A DNA stretch of 64,000 nt, taken from positions 62,001-126,000 of the forward strand of contig NZ_RQJW01000004.1 of assembly GCF_004028635.1 (NCBI RefSeq), in the 5' to 3' direction. Of the stretch, positions 51,857 through 59,780 are shown one piece after another (position 1 is the stretch's first letter; each line of letters begins with the position of its first letter). Position numbers and translations under genes: made by a program. Source of the DNA: Streptomyces cyaneus. Its GTDB lineage: Bacteria; Actinomycetota; Actinomycetes; Streptomycetales; Streptomycetaceae. The notes beneath the pieces were generated by a model, which saw nothing but the letters and a program-made list of their open reading frames with translations, was not told the DNA's origin and made no database searches.

Positions 51857-51873
51857 AACCGAACCGCTCGGTT
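51857..51873. promoter_or_regulatory. TetR operator, copy 1
   Basis: AACCGAACCGCTCGGTT: AACCGA and TCGGTT arms around 5 bp. It overlaps TACTATA/TATAGT, a possible -10 for divergent promoters. The flanking 100 bp are conserved with copies at 55388 and 58976, up to the GAGGAGGCT leader of the missing TetR gene (about 51942-51950). From there to 52132 the DNA is unrelated; a short minus-strand piece (SLDGLLIEIVEYAER) may be another SnoaL tail. Confidence 0.75.
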
Positions 51874-52132
51874 ACTATAATCATGGTGGCACTAACCTGG
51901 GCAACCACAAGATTCATTCCGCGGCGGCGAGCTTTTTTTCGAGGAGGCTTTCCGCGACGCTGCGAGATCCGAAGGCGATGTTCAAAAAGCCCTGTTCGGA
52001 GAGCTGGTGAGTTCGCCGGGAGCGATCGCGGGGTCCGCTCGGCGTACTCCACGATCTCGATCAGCAGGCCGTCCAGACTGCCCTCGGACAGGACGGCGGA
52101 CCGGGTCAGTGTGAGAACTGCGAAGAGCCGGC

Positions 52133-53413
52133 TCAGGTCGTGCAGGCGAGGCCGGGCGTGGCGACGAGATTCGTGGTCGGTGGCGTGGACGGCGACCGCC
52201 GCACGCCGGCGCCGGTCAGGTCGATGGGTAACGGCAACCACGCGCGAGAGCCGGGGGTGAGGTGCCGCGCGGTGAACCTCTTGAGGAACGAGTCGAGCAG
52301 GTCGACGTGCTCGCGGGTGTCAGCCACCTCCGGCGCGTACGTCGACAGGACGCTCGAGAGGATGGTCGCAGCCTCGGCGAGCCGCGGGTGACGCAACCCG
52401 TAACGGGCCGCGTCCAGCCACAGGTCGCTCGTGTCCGGCAGTCGTTCGTGGAGCTCCTCGCGGACGCCTGACTGACCGATGGTCGCGACCGCCAACGCAG
52501 CGGCGGCGCGCTCGGCGCGAGGCAGCGCGTCCAGGACCCGCAGCTCCATCCAGCCTCGGGGGCGGATGGGCGGGAAGAGCGTGGTGAGGTGGTACCGGAA
52601 GTCGTCGATCGTCGGCCACCCCAGCTCGTGTCCGCGGTACATCCACTGACGGAAGGTCATCGACTTGCTCACACCGGCGCCGCCCGGATGTCCCGGCCCT
52701 TCGGTGGGGATGAAGAACACGAGCGCGTCGAGCGCGTAGAACAGCCAGCTGCCGCTGGGGTCGTCCGACATCGGGACCGGCCGGGTGCGCGTGGGGTCGA
52801 TGTTCCACCAGATGCCCTGCCGCGCCGATTCCCACGTGGTACCGGAGGCGTCGACGGCGCGGGAGTTCGCGAACATCGCAATCAGCACCGGTGCGGTCAG
52901 GTTGAGGATCCGCCACCGACCGAGCGGGTCCGCGGGGTCATTGCTGATGTTGACCTGCACCGACGAGGTGTTGGTCATCATCCAGCGGCCCGCGACCCCC
53001 TGGCGGTCGAAGTGCTCGTTCATGGCCCGGTATCGGGGCTGGTCGAGGATGCGGACGGGGGCGCGCACGTCCACGGCCCTGCTCTCAGCCCGAAGGCCGA
53101 GTCGCGACAGCCTCTGCTCGAGCACGGCGGCGTCGGTGTCCACGGCGCGGATCGCGTCCGAGACGGATGGCTGAGGGACCGAGGACAGCTCGATCTGGCC
53201 GCCCGGCTCCACGCTGACACGCCCTGCCTCGGGCAGCGGGGAGTCGGCCAGGGTCAGCAGCTGACCCAGGTCGGGGCGGGTCACCGGGTCCGCCACCGGA
53301 TGGACCGCCCATTCGGCCTCGAGTCCCAGCAGGTCGTCCTTCGTCGCGGCGAACATGGCGTCCGTGACCTCACGCAGCTTCTCGTACGTGATCGAGTGGT
53401 GTGCTGCCGGCAT
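52133..53413 (-). CDS. gshA: Glutamate-cysteine ligase (GCS2/EgtA-type)
   Basis: A 426-residue ligase making gamma-glutamylcysteine. ATG 53413 follows AAAGGAG. LLGLEAEWAVHPVADPVTRP carries the metal/Glu-binding acids, RVSVEPGGQIELSSVPQPSV is the EPGGQxEL signature, and MMTNTSSVQVNISNDPADPL and RPRGWMELRVLDALP are further GCS2 motifs. In actinomycetes such enzymes usually serve ergothioneine synthesis (EgtA). The next gene upstream is glutathione synthetase, so here it belongs to a glutathione pathway. Third gene of the operon gst-gshB-gshA, 67 bp after gshB. Confidence 0.88.
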   Translation of the reverse strand: MPAAHHSITYEKLREVTDAMFAATKDDLLGLEAEWAVHPVADPVTRPDLGQLLTLADSPLPEAGRVSVEPGGQIELSSVPQPSVSDAIRAVDTDAAVLEQRLSRLGLRAESRAVDVRAPVRILDQPRYRAMNEHFDRQGVAGRWMMTNTSSVQVNISNDPADPLGRWRILNLTAPVLIAMFANSRAVDASGTTWESARQGIWWNIDPTRTRPVPMSDDPSGSWLFYALDALVFFIPTEGPGHPGGAGVSKSMTFRQWMYRGHELGWPTIDDFRYHLTTLFPPIRPRGWMELRVLDALPRAERAAAALAVATIGQSGVREELHERLPDTSDLWLDAARYGLRHPRLAEAATILSSVLSTYAPEVADTREHVDLLDSFLKRFTARHLTPGSRAWLPLPIDLTGAGVRRSPSTPPTTNLVATPGLACTT

Positions 53414-53480
53414 GGCGAGCTCCTTTCGGAGTCCGTGGTGAATGTCGGGTGTTTACGACCTGCTGACGACCGCGGCCCGC

Positions 53481-54398
53481 CTACGCCGCCTTCTCGATGA
53501 GGTCCCAGAGGGCGATCTGAGGCTTCTCGCCGTACAGCTCCTCGATCTGGGAGAACCCCACGGAGGAGGTGATGTTGATCTCGGTGACGTGATCGTCGAT
53601 GACGTCGATGCCGCAGATGTAGATCCCTCGCTCGACCAGCTTCGGCCCCAGCAGTCGCGCGAGTTCCTCCTCGCGCGGGGTGATGGTGGTCCGGTGGATC
53701 GAACCGCCCTGCGCGATGTTGGCGATGTAGCTGCCGTGCTTCGGGATCCGGACGAAGGCTCCGGCAACGTCGCCACCGACGAAGAAGATGCGCTTGTCGC
53801 CCGCGGTGACGCGGGGCAGGAATGCCTGTGACACGAGCGGGGGGCTGCCCTCGGCCAGCCGGGCCCTGACGAGCTCCTCGTCGAATGCCGCCGAGGTCAC
53901 CCTCGCGATCCCGCGTCCGCCGTACTCGTAGAGCGGCTTGATGACGACGTCCTGGTGACGATCGGTGAAGTCGCGGATCTCGTCGACGTCGCGACTGATC
54001 AGCGTGGGCGGCGTGAACTCGGGGAACTCGAGAGGGAAGATCTTCTCCGGGAAGCGGATGATGCTCTCCGGGTCGTTGATGACGAGGACCTTGTCCTTTA
54101 TCCGGTCCAGCAGGTACAGCGTCGTGAGGTAGGACATGTCGACCGGCGGGTTGGGCCGGAAGTGGATCACGTCCATGTCCTCGAGGTCGACGCGGATGTG
54201 TTCCTGCCTGTCGGCCGCGTCGGCACCCGTGTACAGGCGCGCCTTGGCGATCAGGCGCCCCTCGACCTGGCTCACGGCGGCGGGACAGACCTCGTGGACC
54301 GTGTGGCCTCGCACGAGTGCCTCGTCGGCGATCTTGGTCGTGTCCTGGGATGCGTAGGTCCCCAGCTTCTCGGAGATGACGGCGACGGCGAGCGGCAT
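53481..54398 (-). CDS. gshB: Glutathione synthetase-like ATP-grasp ligase
   Basis: A 305-residue ATP-grasp protein; ATG 54398 with AGGAAGG upstream. The N-terminal domain has VIHFRPNPPVDMSYLTTLYL (compare FRxDPP...Y of GshB) and KVLVINDPESIIRFPEKIFP. The ATP-grasp part has VVIKPLYEYGGRGIARVTSA, GDKRIFFVGGDVAGAFVRIP, and YICGIDVIDDHVTEINITSS. This follows proteobacterial GshB closely in layout and length (about 310). It joins gamma-glutamylcysteine with glycine. Glycine specificity is inferred from family, not proven. Confidence 0.88.
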   Translation of the reverse strand: MPLAVAVISEKLGTYASQDTTKIADEALVRGHTVHEVCPAAVSQVEGRLIAKARLYTGADAADRQEHIRVDLEDMDVIHFRPNPPVDMSYLTTLYLLDRIKDKVLVINDPESIIRFPEKIFPLEFPEFTPPTLISRDVDEIRDFTDRHQDVVIKPLYEYGGRGIARVTSAAFDEELVRARLAEGSPPLVSQAFLPRVTAGDKRIFFVGGDVAGAFVRIPKHGSYIANIAQGGSIHRTTITPREEELARLLGPKLVERGIYICGIDVIDDHVTEINITSSVGFSQIEELYGEKPQIALWDLIEKAA

Positions 54399-54505
54399 GG
54401 CACCTTCCTGTTCACGGGACACCCTGACGTGTGCGGGGTTGCGGTGGGCCGGCGCGCACGTCGCCGTGTTCGTCGGCCCACCGGGATGGGTGAGCTCGTA
54501 GCGCC

Positions 54506-55327
54506 TCAGGCGGGGTTGAAGGCCAGCTTGAGCTCGGGGTACCAGGTCTCCTGGATGTTCTGGATGTAGCGACCCAGGTTCGGGATCGTCCGCACGAAGT
54601 CAGTGATCTCCGGGTGCATGCCGCGGGCCTGGAAGAACGCCTGCGTGAAGCCGAACAGCGTCGCGTCGTAGGAGCTCGGGGCGTCGTTGCCGAGGAGGAA
54701 GCGGTTCTCGCCCAGGATGACCGAGATGGCCTCGAAGTCCTTCTTGGCCTTGTCGATGATCTCCGCCGGTGTGTACCGCGCGATGCCCTGGTCGTAGCAG
54801 CGCTTGCGGAAGTCATCGCGGCGCACCCGGATGGCCTCCTGGACTTCGGCCGGCAGCGCAGACGTGTCGCCGAGCGTGTTGCTGACGATGAAGTCGAAGC
54901 CCTGCTGGTCGAAGAACTCGAAGTAGATGATGATCCAGTAGAGGTGGTCCTCCAGCGTGCGCTTCACGGCGTGGCCGATGGCCCTCTGCTCCTCGGTGAG
55001 GTGCGTGTCGGGGTCGGAGACCGTCCGCTTCAGCCAGTCGATGATGAGCTGGGAGTCGGAGATCCTGGTCTCCCCGACGGTGATGTACGGCACCTTCCCA
55101 CGCGGTCCGACGTCGGGGATGGGCTCGGCGACGACCTTGTGCTTGACGTCGAAGAGGCGGAAGTACGCCTGCAGCTTTGCGACGTACGGCGACAGGGTCG
55201 TCACGTAGGCCGCCAACTCGCTATCGCCGAGCGTCACGCCGTGCAGCTCGAACTCGGTGTCGCTGTCGACCTGGAGGTTGTCGTAGGGGTTCTCGTAGAG
55301 CGGGTACTGCGTCACTGTCGGCTCCAT
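54506..55327 (-). CDS. Glutathione S-transferase-family protein (FAXC/metaxin-like)
   Basis: A 273-residue GST-fold protein. The thioredoxin-like N-domain begins near residue 40: LSPYVAKLQAYFRLFDVKHK, PRGKVPYITVGETRISDSQL (cis-Pro VPY and the glutathione-contacting D-S). The helical C-domain includes AVKRTLEDHLYWIIIYFEFF and RFLLGNDAPSSYDATLFGFT. The layout matches the FAXC/CDR-type GST group. First gene of the operon with gshB and gshA, so it probably conjugates glutathione to an electrophile. No clear ribosome site precedes the ATG; upstream lies the truncated SDR leader and the TetR operator. Confidence 0.85.
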   Translation of the reverse strand: MEPTVTQYPLYENPYDNLQVDSDTEFELHGVTLGDSELAAYVTTLSPYVAKLQAYFRLFDVKHKVVAEPIPDVGPRGKVPYITVGETRISDSQLIIDWLKRTVSDPDTHLTEEQRAIGHAVKRTLEDHLYWIIIYFEFFDQQGFDFIVSNTLGDTSALPAEVQEAIRVRRDDFRKRCYDQGIARYTPAEIIDKAKKDFEAISVILGENRFLLGNDAPSSYDATLFGFTQAFFQARGMHPEITDFVRTIPNLGRYIQNIQETWYPELKLAFNPA

Positions 55328-55350
55328 CAGTAGTGCGCCGGTTTCTGGGC

Positions 55351-55371
55351 GGTGCCGGGGGCGGGCTGGGG
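55351..55371 (-). pseudogene. Remnant of SDR start, module copy 2
   Basis: About 21 bp (minus strand CCCCAGCCCGCCCCCGGCAC) equal the codons for QPAPGT at the start of the SDR genes of copies 1 and 3. The rest of that SDR is gone and the gst gene follows within 25 bp. The SDR ribosome site and start codon are also deleted. Confidence 0.65.
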
Positions 55372-55387
55372 CCCATGGGCAATTGCG

Positions 55388-55404
55388 AACCGAATCGATC
55401 GGTT
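55388..55404. promoter_or_regulatory. TetR operator, copy 2, between gst operon and tetR
   Basis: AACCGAATCGATCGGTT, same arms and spacing as copies 1 and 3, with TACTATA next to it. It lies 61 bp upstream of the gst start and 80 bp upstream of the divergent tetR start, so it should govern both. Confidence 0.78.
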
Positions 55405-55483
55405 ACTATATGCATGATGACACTAACCTGAGCAACCACGGGATTCCTCCCGCGGCGGCGAACTTTTTCTCAAGGAGGCTCCG

Positions 55484-56077
55484 ATGCCCAGCACGGGACG
55501 GCCCCGATCATTCGACACAGACGAGGCACTGGAGGTGGCGATGCGGGTGTTCTGGGCCGAGGGCTACGAGGGGGCCTCGCTCGCCGCGCTGACCGAGGCC
55601 ATGGGGATCAATCGGCGCAGCATCTATGCCGCCTTCGGCAACAAGGAGGAGCTGTTCCGCAAGGCCGTCGACCGTTATGTGGAGGGCCCGGGAGCCTTTG
55701 TGGCCCCGGCTCTTGAGCTGCCCACCGCCCGGCAAGTGGCCGAGGCGATGCTGCACGGAGCCGCGGACGCCCATACCCTCCCGGACTGTCCGCGCGGCTG
55801 TCTGCTGGTGCAGTCCGCGCTGGCCGCCGGCCCGGAAAGCGAACCGGTCCGTCGCGACCTGGCCGAACGCCGGGAGGCCGGAGTAGCCGCCCTGCGGAAA
55901 CGGTTCGAACAGGCCCAGGCCGAGGGCGACCTGCCTTCCACCGCCGACCCGGAAACCCTCGCCCGCTATGTGCACACCGTCGGGCAGGGCCTCGCCGTAC
56001 AGGCCGCCGGTGGCGCCAGCCGAGAAGACCTGCACCGCGTCGTCGATCAGGCCCTCAGCACCTGGCCGAGCGCCTGA
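55484..56077 (+). CDS. TetR-family regulator, module copy 2 (intact)
   Basis: A 197-residue repressor; ATG 55484 follows AAGGAGGCTCCG. HTH ASLAALTEAMGINRRSIYAA then FGNKEELFRKAVDRYVEGPG; C-terminal domain with LPDCPRGCLLVQSALAAGPE, a pattern of AcrR/YxaF-like regulators with C-C pair (DCPRGC) that might sense thiol-reactive compounds. The only complete TetR of the triplicated module. The divergent operator at 55388-55404 places the glutathione operon under its likely control. Confidence 0.92.
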   Translation: MPSTGRPRSFDTDEALEVAMRVFWAEGYEGASLAALTEAMGINRRSIYAAFGNKEELFRKAVDRYVEGPGAFVAPALELPTARQVAEAMLHGAADAHTLPDCPRGCLLVQSALAAGPESEPVRRDLAERREAGVAALRKRFEQAQAEGDLPSTADPETLARYVHTVGQGLAVQAAGGASREDLHRVVDQALSTWPSA

Positions 56078-56117
56078 TCCGACTACCGGGCCATCACCTG
56101 AAACGCCCGGCTGAGAC

Positions 56118-56305
56118 GCATCACGACAGTCGGCTCACAGGCGTTCCTGCAGTACACGCTGACCGCGGCGCTCCGCTCCGGAGACCAGTTCCGGATGCCG
56201 ACGATGATGCGGCTGGAGATCGACTCAGACGGGCTCGTGGCACGGATCGAGGAATACTTCGACTCACGCGCGCTCGACAGCCTCGCCGAAGTCTCGCGAC
56301 GGGCT
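56118..56305 (+). pseudogene. SnoaL-like protein, C-terminal remnant
   Basis: The plus strand reads TVGSQAFLQYTLTAALRSGD, then MMRLEIDSDGLVARIEEYFD and SRALDSLAEVSR, clearly paralogous to the minus-strand scrap at 48885-49068. No N-terminus. It lies 40 bp after the TetR gene. Confidence 0.6.
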
Positions 56306-56553
56306 CCGCGTTCAGCGAGAACGAGAGCGCGCCCCCCGGGGCCAGAAGCCCGCCTGCCCCGCCACCGTCACGTCGAAAGGACGGCCCCGCGTCGTTCCCG
56401 TCATCGTCGGCTTCGGCGGCGACTCGGGGACGATCAGTGTCGGCGCGCACGACCTGCCCGACCACCGCGGCCAGGACCGCTTCCACCACCGCAACATCGA
56501 GAAGAACCCATGGATCGCTCTCGTCGTCGACGCCGTGGTCTCGACCGATCCTT

Positions 56554-56697
56554 GGACACGATACGACACCCTGCCGGCCATCAAGGCGGGCGCAACGGGT
56601 CAACTACTCAAGGACGCCCCGCGCGACGAGCTCTTCACGGCCGTCCGCGCGACGGCCGACAGCCGCACCGTGTCATCCCCGGCCGTCGCCTCCCGCC
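56554..56697 (+). pseudogene. Response-regulator fragment (NarL type)
   Basis: YDTLPAIKAGATGQLLKDAP followed by RDELFTAVRATADSRTVSSP is the end of a NarL-type receiver domain (AIxAGAxGYLLKD...LxxAIR). Phosphoacceptor region and HTH are both missing. The preceding 150 bp are in the same frame but unrelated; the rest of 56306-56810 shows nothing recognisable. Confidence 0.5.
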
Positions 56698-56810
56698 CGG
56701 TTTGCGCGGTGCGTACTCCCGGGCTCTCGGCGACGAGTCCCTTTCCGCCCAGCCTCGATTGGCTCGGCAAGGAGCGTTCTCATGGCAAGCCCACCGGGGC
56801 TGGGCGGAGA

Positions 56811-57992
56811 CTAGTTCCCGGGCAGGCGGTGGCCGGCCCGGTACACGGCCCGGATTTCGGTGAGGGCGGAGACGTCGGCGGCGGGTGAGCTGCCGACGAC
56901 CAGCAGGTCTGCGTCCGCGCCGGACCGCAGCACGCCCTTGCGGCCGGGCAGGCCCACCGCTTCGGCGGCCTCGGTCGTCGCGGACCGCAACACGTCGAGG
57001 GTGGGCATGCCCAACTCAGCGAGCTGCACCAGCGCGTACGGAAAGACGTTGTGTGGCTTTCCCGGCTCGATGCCCGCGTCGGTGCCGACGACGACCCGTG
57101 CGCCCGAAGCGATCACCTTGGTCAGGACGTCGATCAGGGCGTCGATGCGGGCGGCAATGGCCGGTGGCGGCGGCGGTGCGCCCGGCGTCCCTCCCAGCGT
57201 GAGACTGGCGAAGATCCCCTGCTTCACAACCCGGTCGAGCAGGTCGTCCCGCAGTCCGGCACCGTCGGGGGTCATGAAGGTGAAGTGCTCGATGGTGTCG
57301 AAGCCGGCGTCGATCACATCCCCGATCGCGTCGGCGGCATGGACGTGCGCGGCCGCGGTGAGCCCGAGACGATGCGCCTCCTCGACGATCAGCCGCAGAT
57401 CTGCCGGACCGTACTGCTGGTGCAGGGGGCTGGAGCCGGGCGTCATGCTGCCACCGCCGGCCATCACCTTCACCACGTCACATCCACGCTCGGCCCGCTC
57501 GCGTACCGCGGCCAGCAGCGCGTCGGCTCCCTCGGCCTCGCCGCCGAGGAAGTGGCAGTGGCCGCCGCGGGTGGTGATCGGCGGACCGGCGGCGACGATC
57601 TCGGGGCGCTGCGTGGAAGGCACCTGGTCGCGGAGGGCGAGGGCGAGGTAGTCGCGGTCGCCGAGATCCCGGACTGTGGTGACGCCGGTCCGCAGTGCGG
57701 TCGCCGCCGCGGTGCGGGCGGTGTCGAGGATGGTGCCGGGGTCGCCGTTCGTGACGTGGGCCACGGCATCCGTGCTCGCGTCCCAGCACAGGTGGACATG
57801 CGCGTCCACCAGTCCCGGAAGCAGCCATGCCGCCGCCCCGAAATCGGTGACGGTGGCGTACTCGGGTGGGGCCGCTCCTGTGAAGTCCACATCCCGGATC
57901 AGACCGTTCTCGATCAGCACCATGCCAGGCCCTCTGACCTGGACGCCGTCGAAGACGTTCCCGGCTCTGAGTACATGAAGTGCGCTCTGCAT
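56811..57992 (-). CDS. Amidohydrolase-family protein (imidazolonepropionase/prolidase-like)
   Basis: A 393-residue cytoplasmic metal hydrolase; ATG 57992 with GAAAGAG upstream. Composite beta-sandwich plus TIM barrel: VDAHVHLCWD (metal HxH), GCDVVKVMAGGGSMTPG (bridging Lys region), LTAAAHVHAADAIGDVIDAG, DTIEHFTFM and RVVVGTDAGIEPGKPHN (final Asp). All metal ligands are present. It belongs to the imidazolonepropionase-related amidohydrolases; substrate (dipeptide, lactam or ring amide) unknown. It lies between the TetR and SDR modules without an obvious partner. Confidence 0.88.
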   Translation of the reverse strand: MQSALHVLRAGNVFDGVQVRGPGMVLIENGLIRDVDFTGAAPPEYATVTDFGAAAWLLPGLVDAHVHLCWDASTDAVAHVTNGDPGTILDTARTAAATALRTGVTTVRDLGDRDYLALALRDQVPSTQRPEIVAAGPPITTRGGHCHFLGGEAEGADALLAAVRERAERGCDVVKVMAGGGSMTPGSSPLHQQYGPADLRLIVEEAHRLGLTAAAHVHAADAIGDVIDAGFDTIEHFTFMTPDGAGLRDDLLDRVVKQGIFASLTLGGTPGAPPPPPAIAARIDALIDVLTKVIASGARVVVGTDAGIEPGKPHNVFPYALVQLAELGMPTLDVLRSATTEAAEAVGLPGRKGVLRSGADADLLVVGSSPAADVSALTEIRAVYRAGHRLPGN

Positions 57993-58174
57993 CGCTGTGC
58001 TCTTTCTCTTTCGTCCGGAGTGGGCGGATGGCGGCTGTGTGGGGGCGGGCCACGAGAGACTCCGGCTCACCGGCGGCCGAACCATGTCCATCTCTGCCGC
58101 CGGGAACCGGAGTACGTCCGGTGGCATGGGTTGTCACAGTGGTCAGGTGAATTGACTCCGCCCGGGGTGGGCGG

Positions 58175-58939
58175 TCAGACAGCGATGCCGCCGTCGACGT
58201 TCCAGTTGGCGCCGGTGATGAAGTGGGCTTCGGGGCCGGCGAGATAGGCGACGGCGCTGGCGATGTCGGCGGGCTCGGCGAAGTGGTCGAGCGGCATGAG
58301 CTGCTTCAGGGACTCCGCGTACGGGCCGGAGTCAGGGGTCATGTCCGTAGTGGTGGGGCCGGGCTGCACGTTGTTGACCGTGATGCCGCGCGGACCGAGT
58401 TCGCGGGCCAGGCCGCGCGTGAGGCCGGCGACGGCGGCCTTGGTCAGGGCATAGACGGTTGCGCCGGGGAAGGGGACGCGGTCGACAATGACGCTGCCGA
58501 TGGTGATGATGCGACCGCCCTGGCCGAGGTGGGGAGCAGCGGCCTGGATGGCGCTGAACACGCCCCGGACGTTGACCGCGATGAGCCGGTCGAACTCCTC
58601 CAGTGGGAAGTCCTCGATCGGCGCGGCGTGGGAGATGCCGGCGTTGTTGACGAGGATGTCCAGTCCGCCGAAGTGCTGTGTGGTGCGGCTGACCGCGGTC
58701 CGGACGGCTTCGTGGTCCGCGCTGTCCGCCTGTACGGCCAGGGCGCCTGTGGCCTCGGCCACCGCGTCGGCCTGAGCCTTGGAACTGGTGTAGGTGAAGG
58801 CGACCTGGGCGCCGCCGGCGGTCAGGCGGCGCACGATCGCGGCACCGATGCCCCGGGACCCGCCGGTGACCAGGGCGGTTTTGCCGTCGAGGGGTCGTAT
58901 GTCGGACTGGGGGGTACCGGGGGCGGGCTGGGCGCTCAC
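58175..58939 (-). CDS. Short-chain dehydrogenase/reductase, module copy 3
   Basis: A 254-residue SDR from GTG 58939 (GGAGACCCCTCT upstream), nearly identical to 51058-51822: TGGSRGIG, ILVNNAGISHA, YALTK, and NVQPGPTTTDM. It keeps the canonical NAG, whereas copy 1 has NNAAV. Divergent from the truncated TetR of the same module, with the 17-bp operator between them. Confidence 0.92.
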   Translation of the reverse strand: MSAQPAPGTPQSDIRPLDGKTALVTGGSRGIGAAIVRRLTAGGAQVAFTYTSSKAQADAVAEATGALAVQADSADHEAVRTAVSRTTQHFGGLDILVNNAGISHAAPIEDFPLEEFDRLIAVNVRGVFSAIQAAAPHLGQGGRIITIGSVIVDRVPFPGATVYALTKAAVAGLTRGLARELGPRGITVNNVQPGPTTTDMTPDSGPYAESLKQLMPLDHFAEPADIASAVAYLAGPEAHFITGANWNVDGGIAV

Positions 58940-58975
58940 AGAGGGGTCTCCGATTTCTTCCACACTTCATTTACG

Positions 58976-58992
58976 AACCGAACGGCTCGGTT
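58976..58992. promoter_or_regulatory. TetR operator, copy 3
   Basis: AACCGAACGGCTCGGTT followed by ACTATA, in the divergent promoter between SDR copy 3 and the truncated TetR gene. The arms AACCGA/TCGGTT are identical in all three copies. Confidence 0.78.
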
Positions 58993-59071
58993 ACTATAGC
59001 CGCGATGACATTAACTTGAGCAACCACAAGATTCCTTCCGTGGCGGCGAACTTCTTCTCAGGGAGGCTCCG

Positions 59072-59252
59072 ATGCCCAGCACGGGACGGCCCCGGTCGTT
59101 CGACACCGATGAGGCGCTGGAGGTGGCGATGCGGGTGTTCTGGGCCGAGGGCTACGAGGGCGCCTCGCTCGCCGCGCTGACCGAGGCCATGGGGATCAAC
59201 CGGTGCAGCATCTATGCGGCCTTCGGCAACAAGGAGGAGCTGTTCCGCAAGG
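59072..59252 (+). pseudogene. TetR-family regulator, module copy 3, truncated
   Basis: Identical in the first 60 or so residues to the TetR at 55484, except that the recognition-helix NRRSIYAAF is NRCSIYAAF. After FGNKEELFRKA the similarity ends and another gene fragment follows. It has no ligand/dimerisation domain, so it is not a working repressor. Confidence 0.85.
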
Positions 59253-59405
59253 CCTATCGCTCACCTGGTCAGCGAGCGGGAGGCCGGCCCGGACGCCTGT
59301 GCGGGCCTGGTGCATTTCATGCTGAACGATGTGGCCAGCGAGGAGCGGGCCTGCGAGTTCGCCGCAGCCTTCCACGCGCCCTGTACGGAGACCTTCAGTC
59401 ACTGA
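59253..59405 (+). pseudogene. C-terminal fragment of an unknown protein joined to truncated TetR
   Basis: In the frame ending at 59405 it reads AHLVSEREAGPDACAGLVHF, then MLNDVASEERACEFAAAFHA and PCTETFSH. The frame differs from that of the TetR part. Coding-like, but I do not recognise the family. Confidence 0.4.
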
Positions 59406-59513
59406 ATCGCGCGGTGCCGGGTGCCGGACTGCCCGAGTAGCCCGTTCGGTCCGTGCTCGTGGCCGTCTGGATATGAACCCGATCTTTTGGGGGCAGGCAA
59501 GGGGAGCGATCGA

Positions 59514-59780
59514 GTGTTCACTCCTCGGAGGATGCGGCGATCCATCCACCCGGCGACGAATACCCCCCCGTTGGCGGGGGCTGGCTCTGAGCTCGCCGAG
59601 CGCATCACCAACGTGGCGCGGCTTTCTGGCCGTGCGCGCACCCGGGGCGGCGCGGCGGCCGATGCGGCGCTGCTGGTGGTCTCCGAGCTGGTCAGCAATG
59701 CGGTGCCACGGTGGCGGAGTGACCGGGTTCGGGCTGCGGTCCGGACCGGGCACCGTCCACGTCGTCGGTTCAGTCGACGG
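59514..59780 (+). pseudogene. RsbW-like ATP-binding (anti-sigma) protein, frameshifted and truncated
   Basis: AERITNVARLSGRARTRGGA then ADAALLVVSELVSNAV is the N box of Streptomyces HATPase_c_2 proteins. After a one-base shift near 59705 the next frame gives HGGGVTGFGLRSGPGTVHVV, the following strand. The G-box part is absent because the convergent DUF805 gene begins. Non-functional. Confidence 0.6.

Noticed and set aside
52133-53413. EgtA (ergothioneine pathway) as the role of the ligase
   Set aside because: Sequence alone would allow it, but no egtB-E genes are nearby and a GshB-type synthetase and a GST are in the same operon, so glutathione is the better reading.
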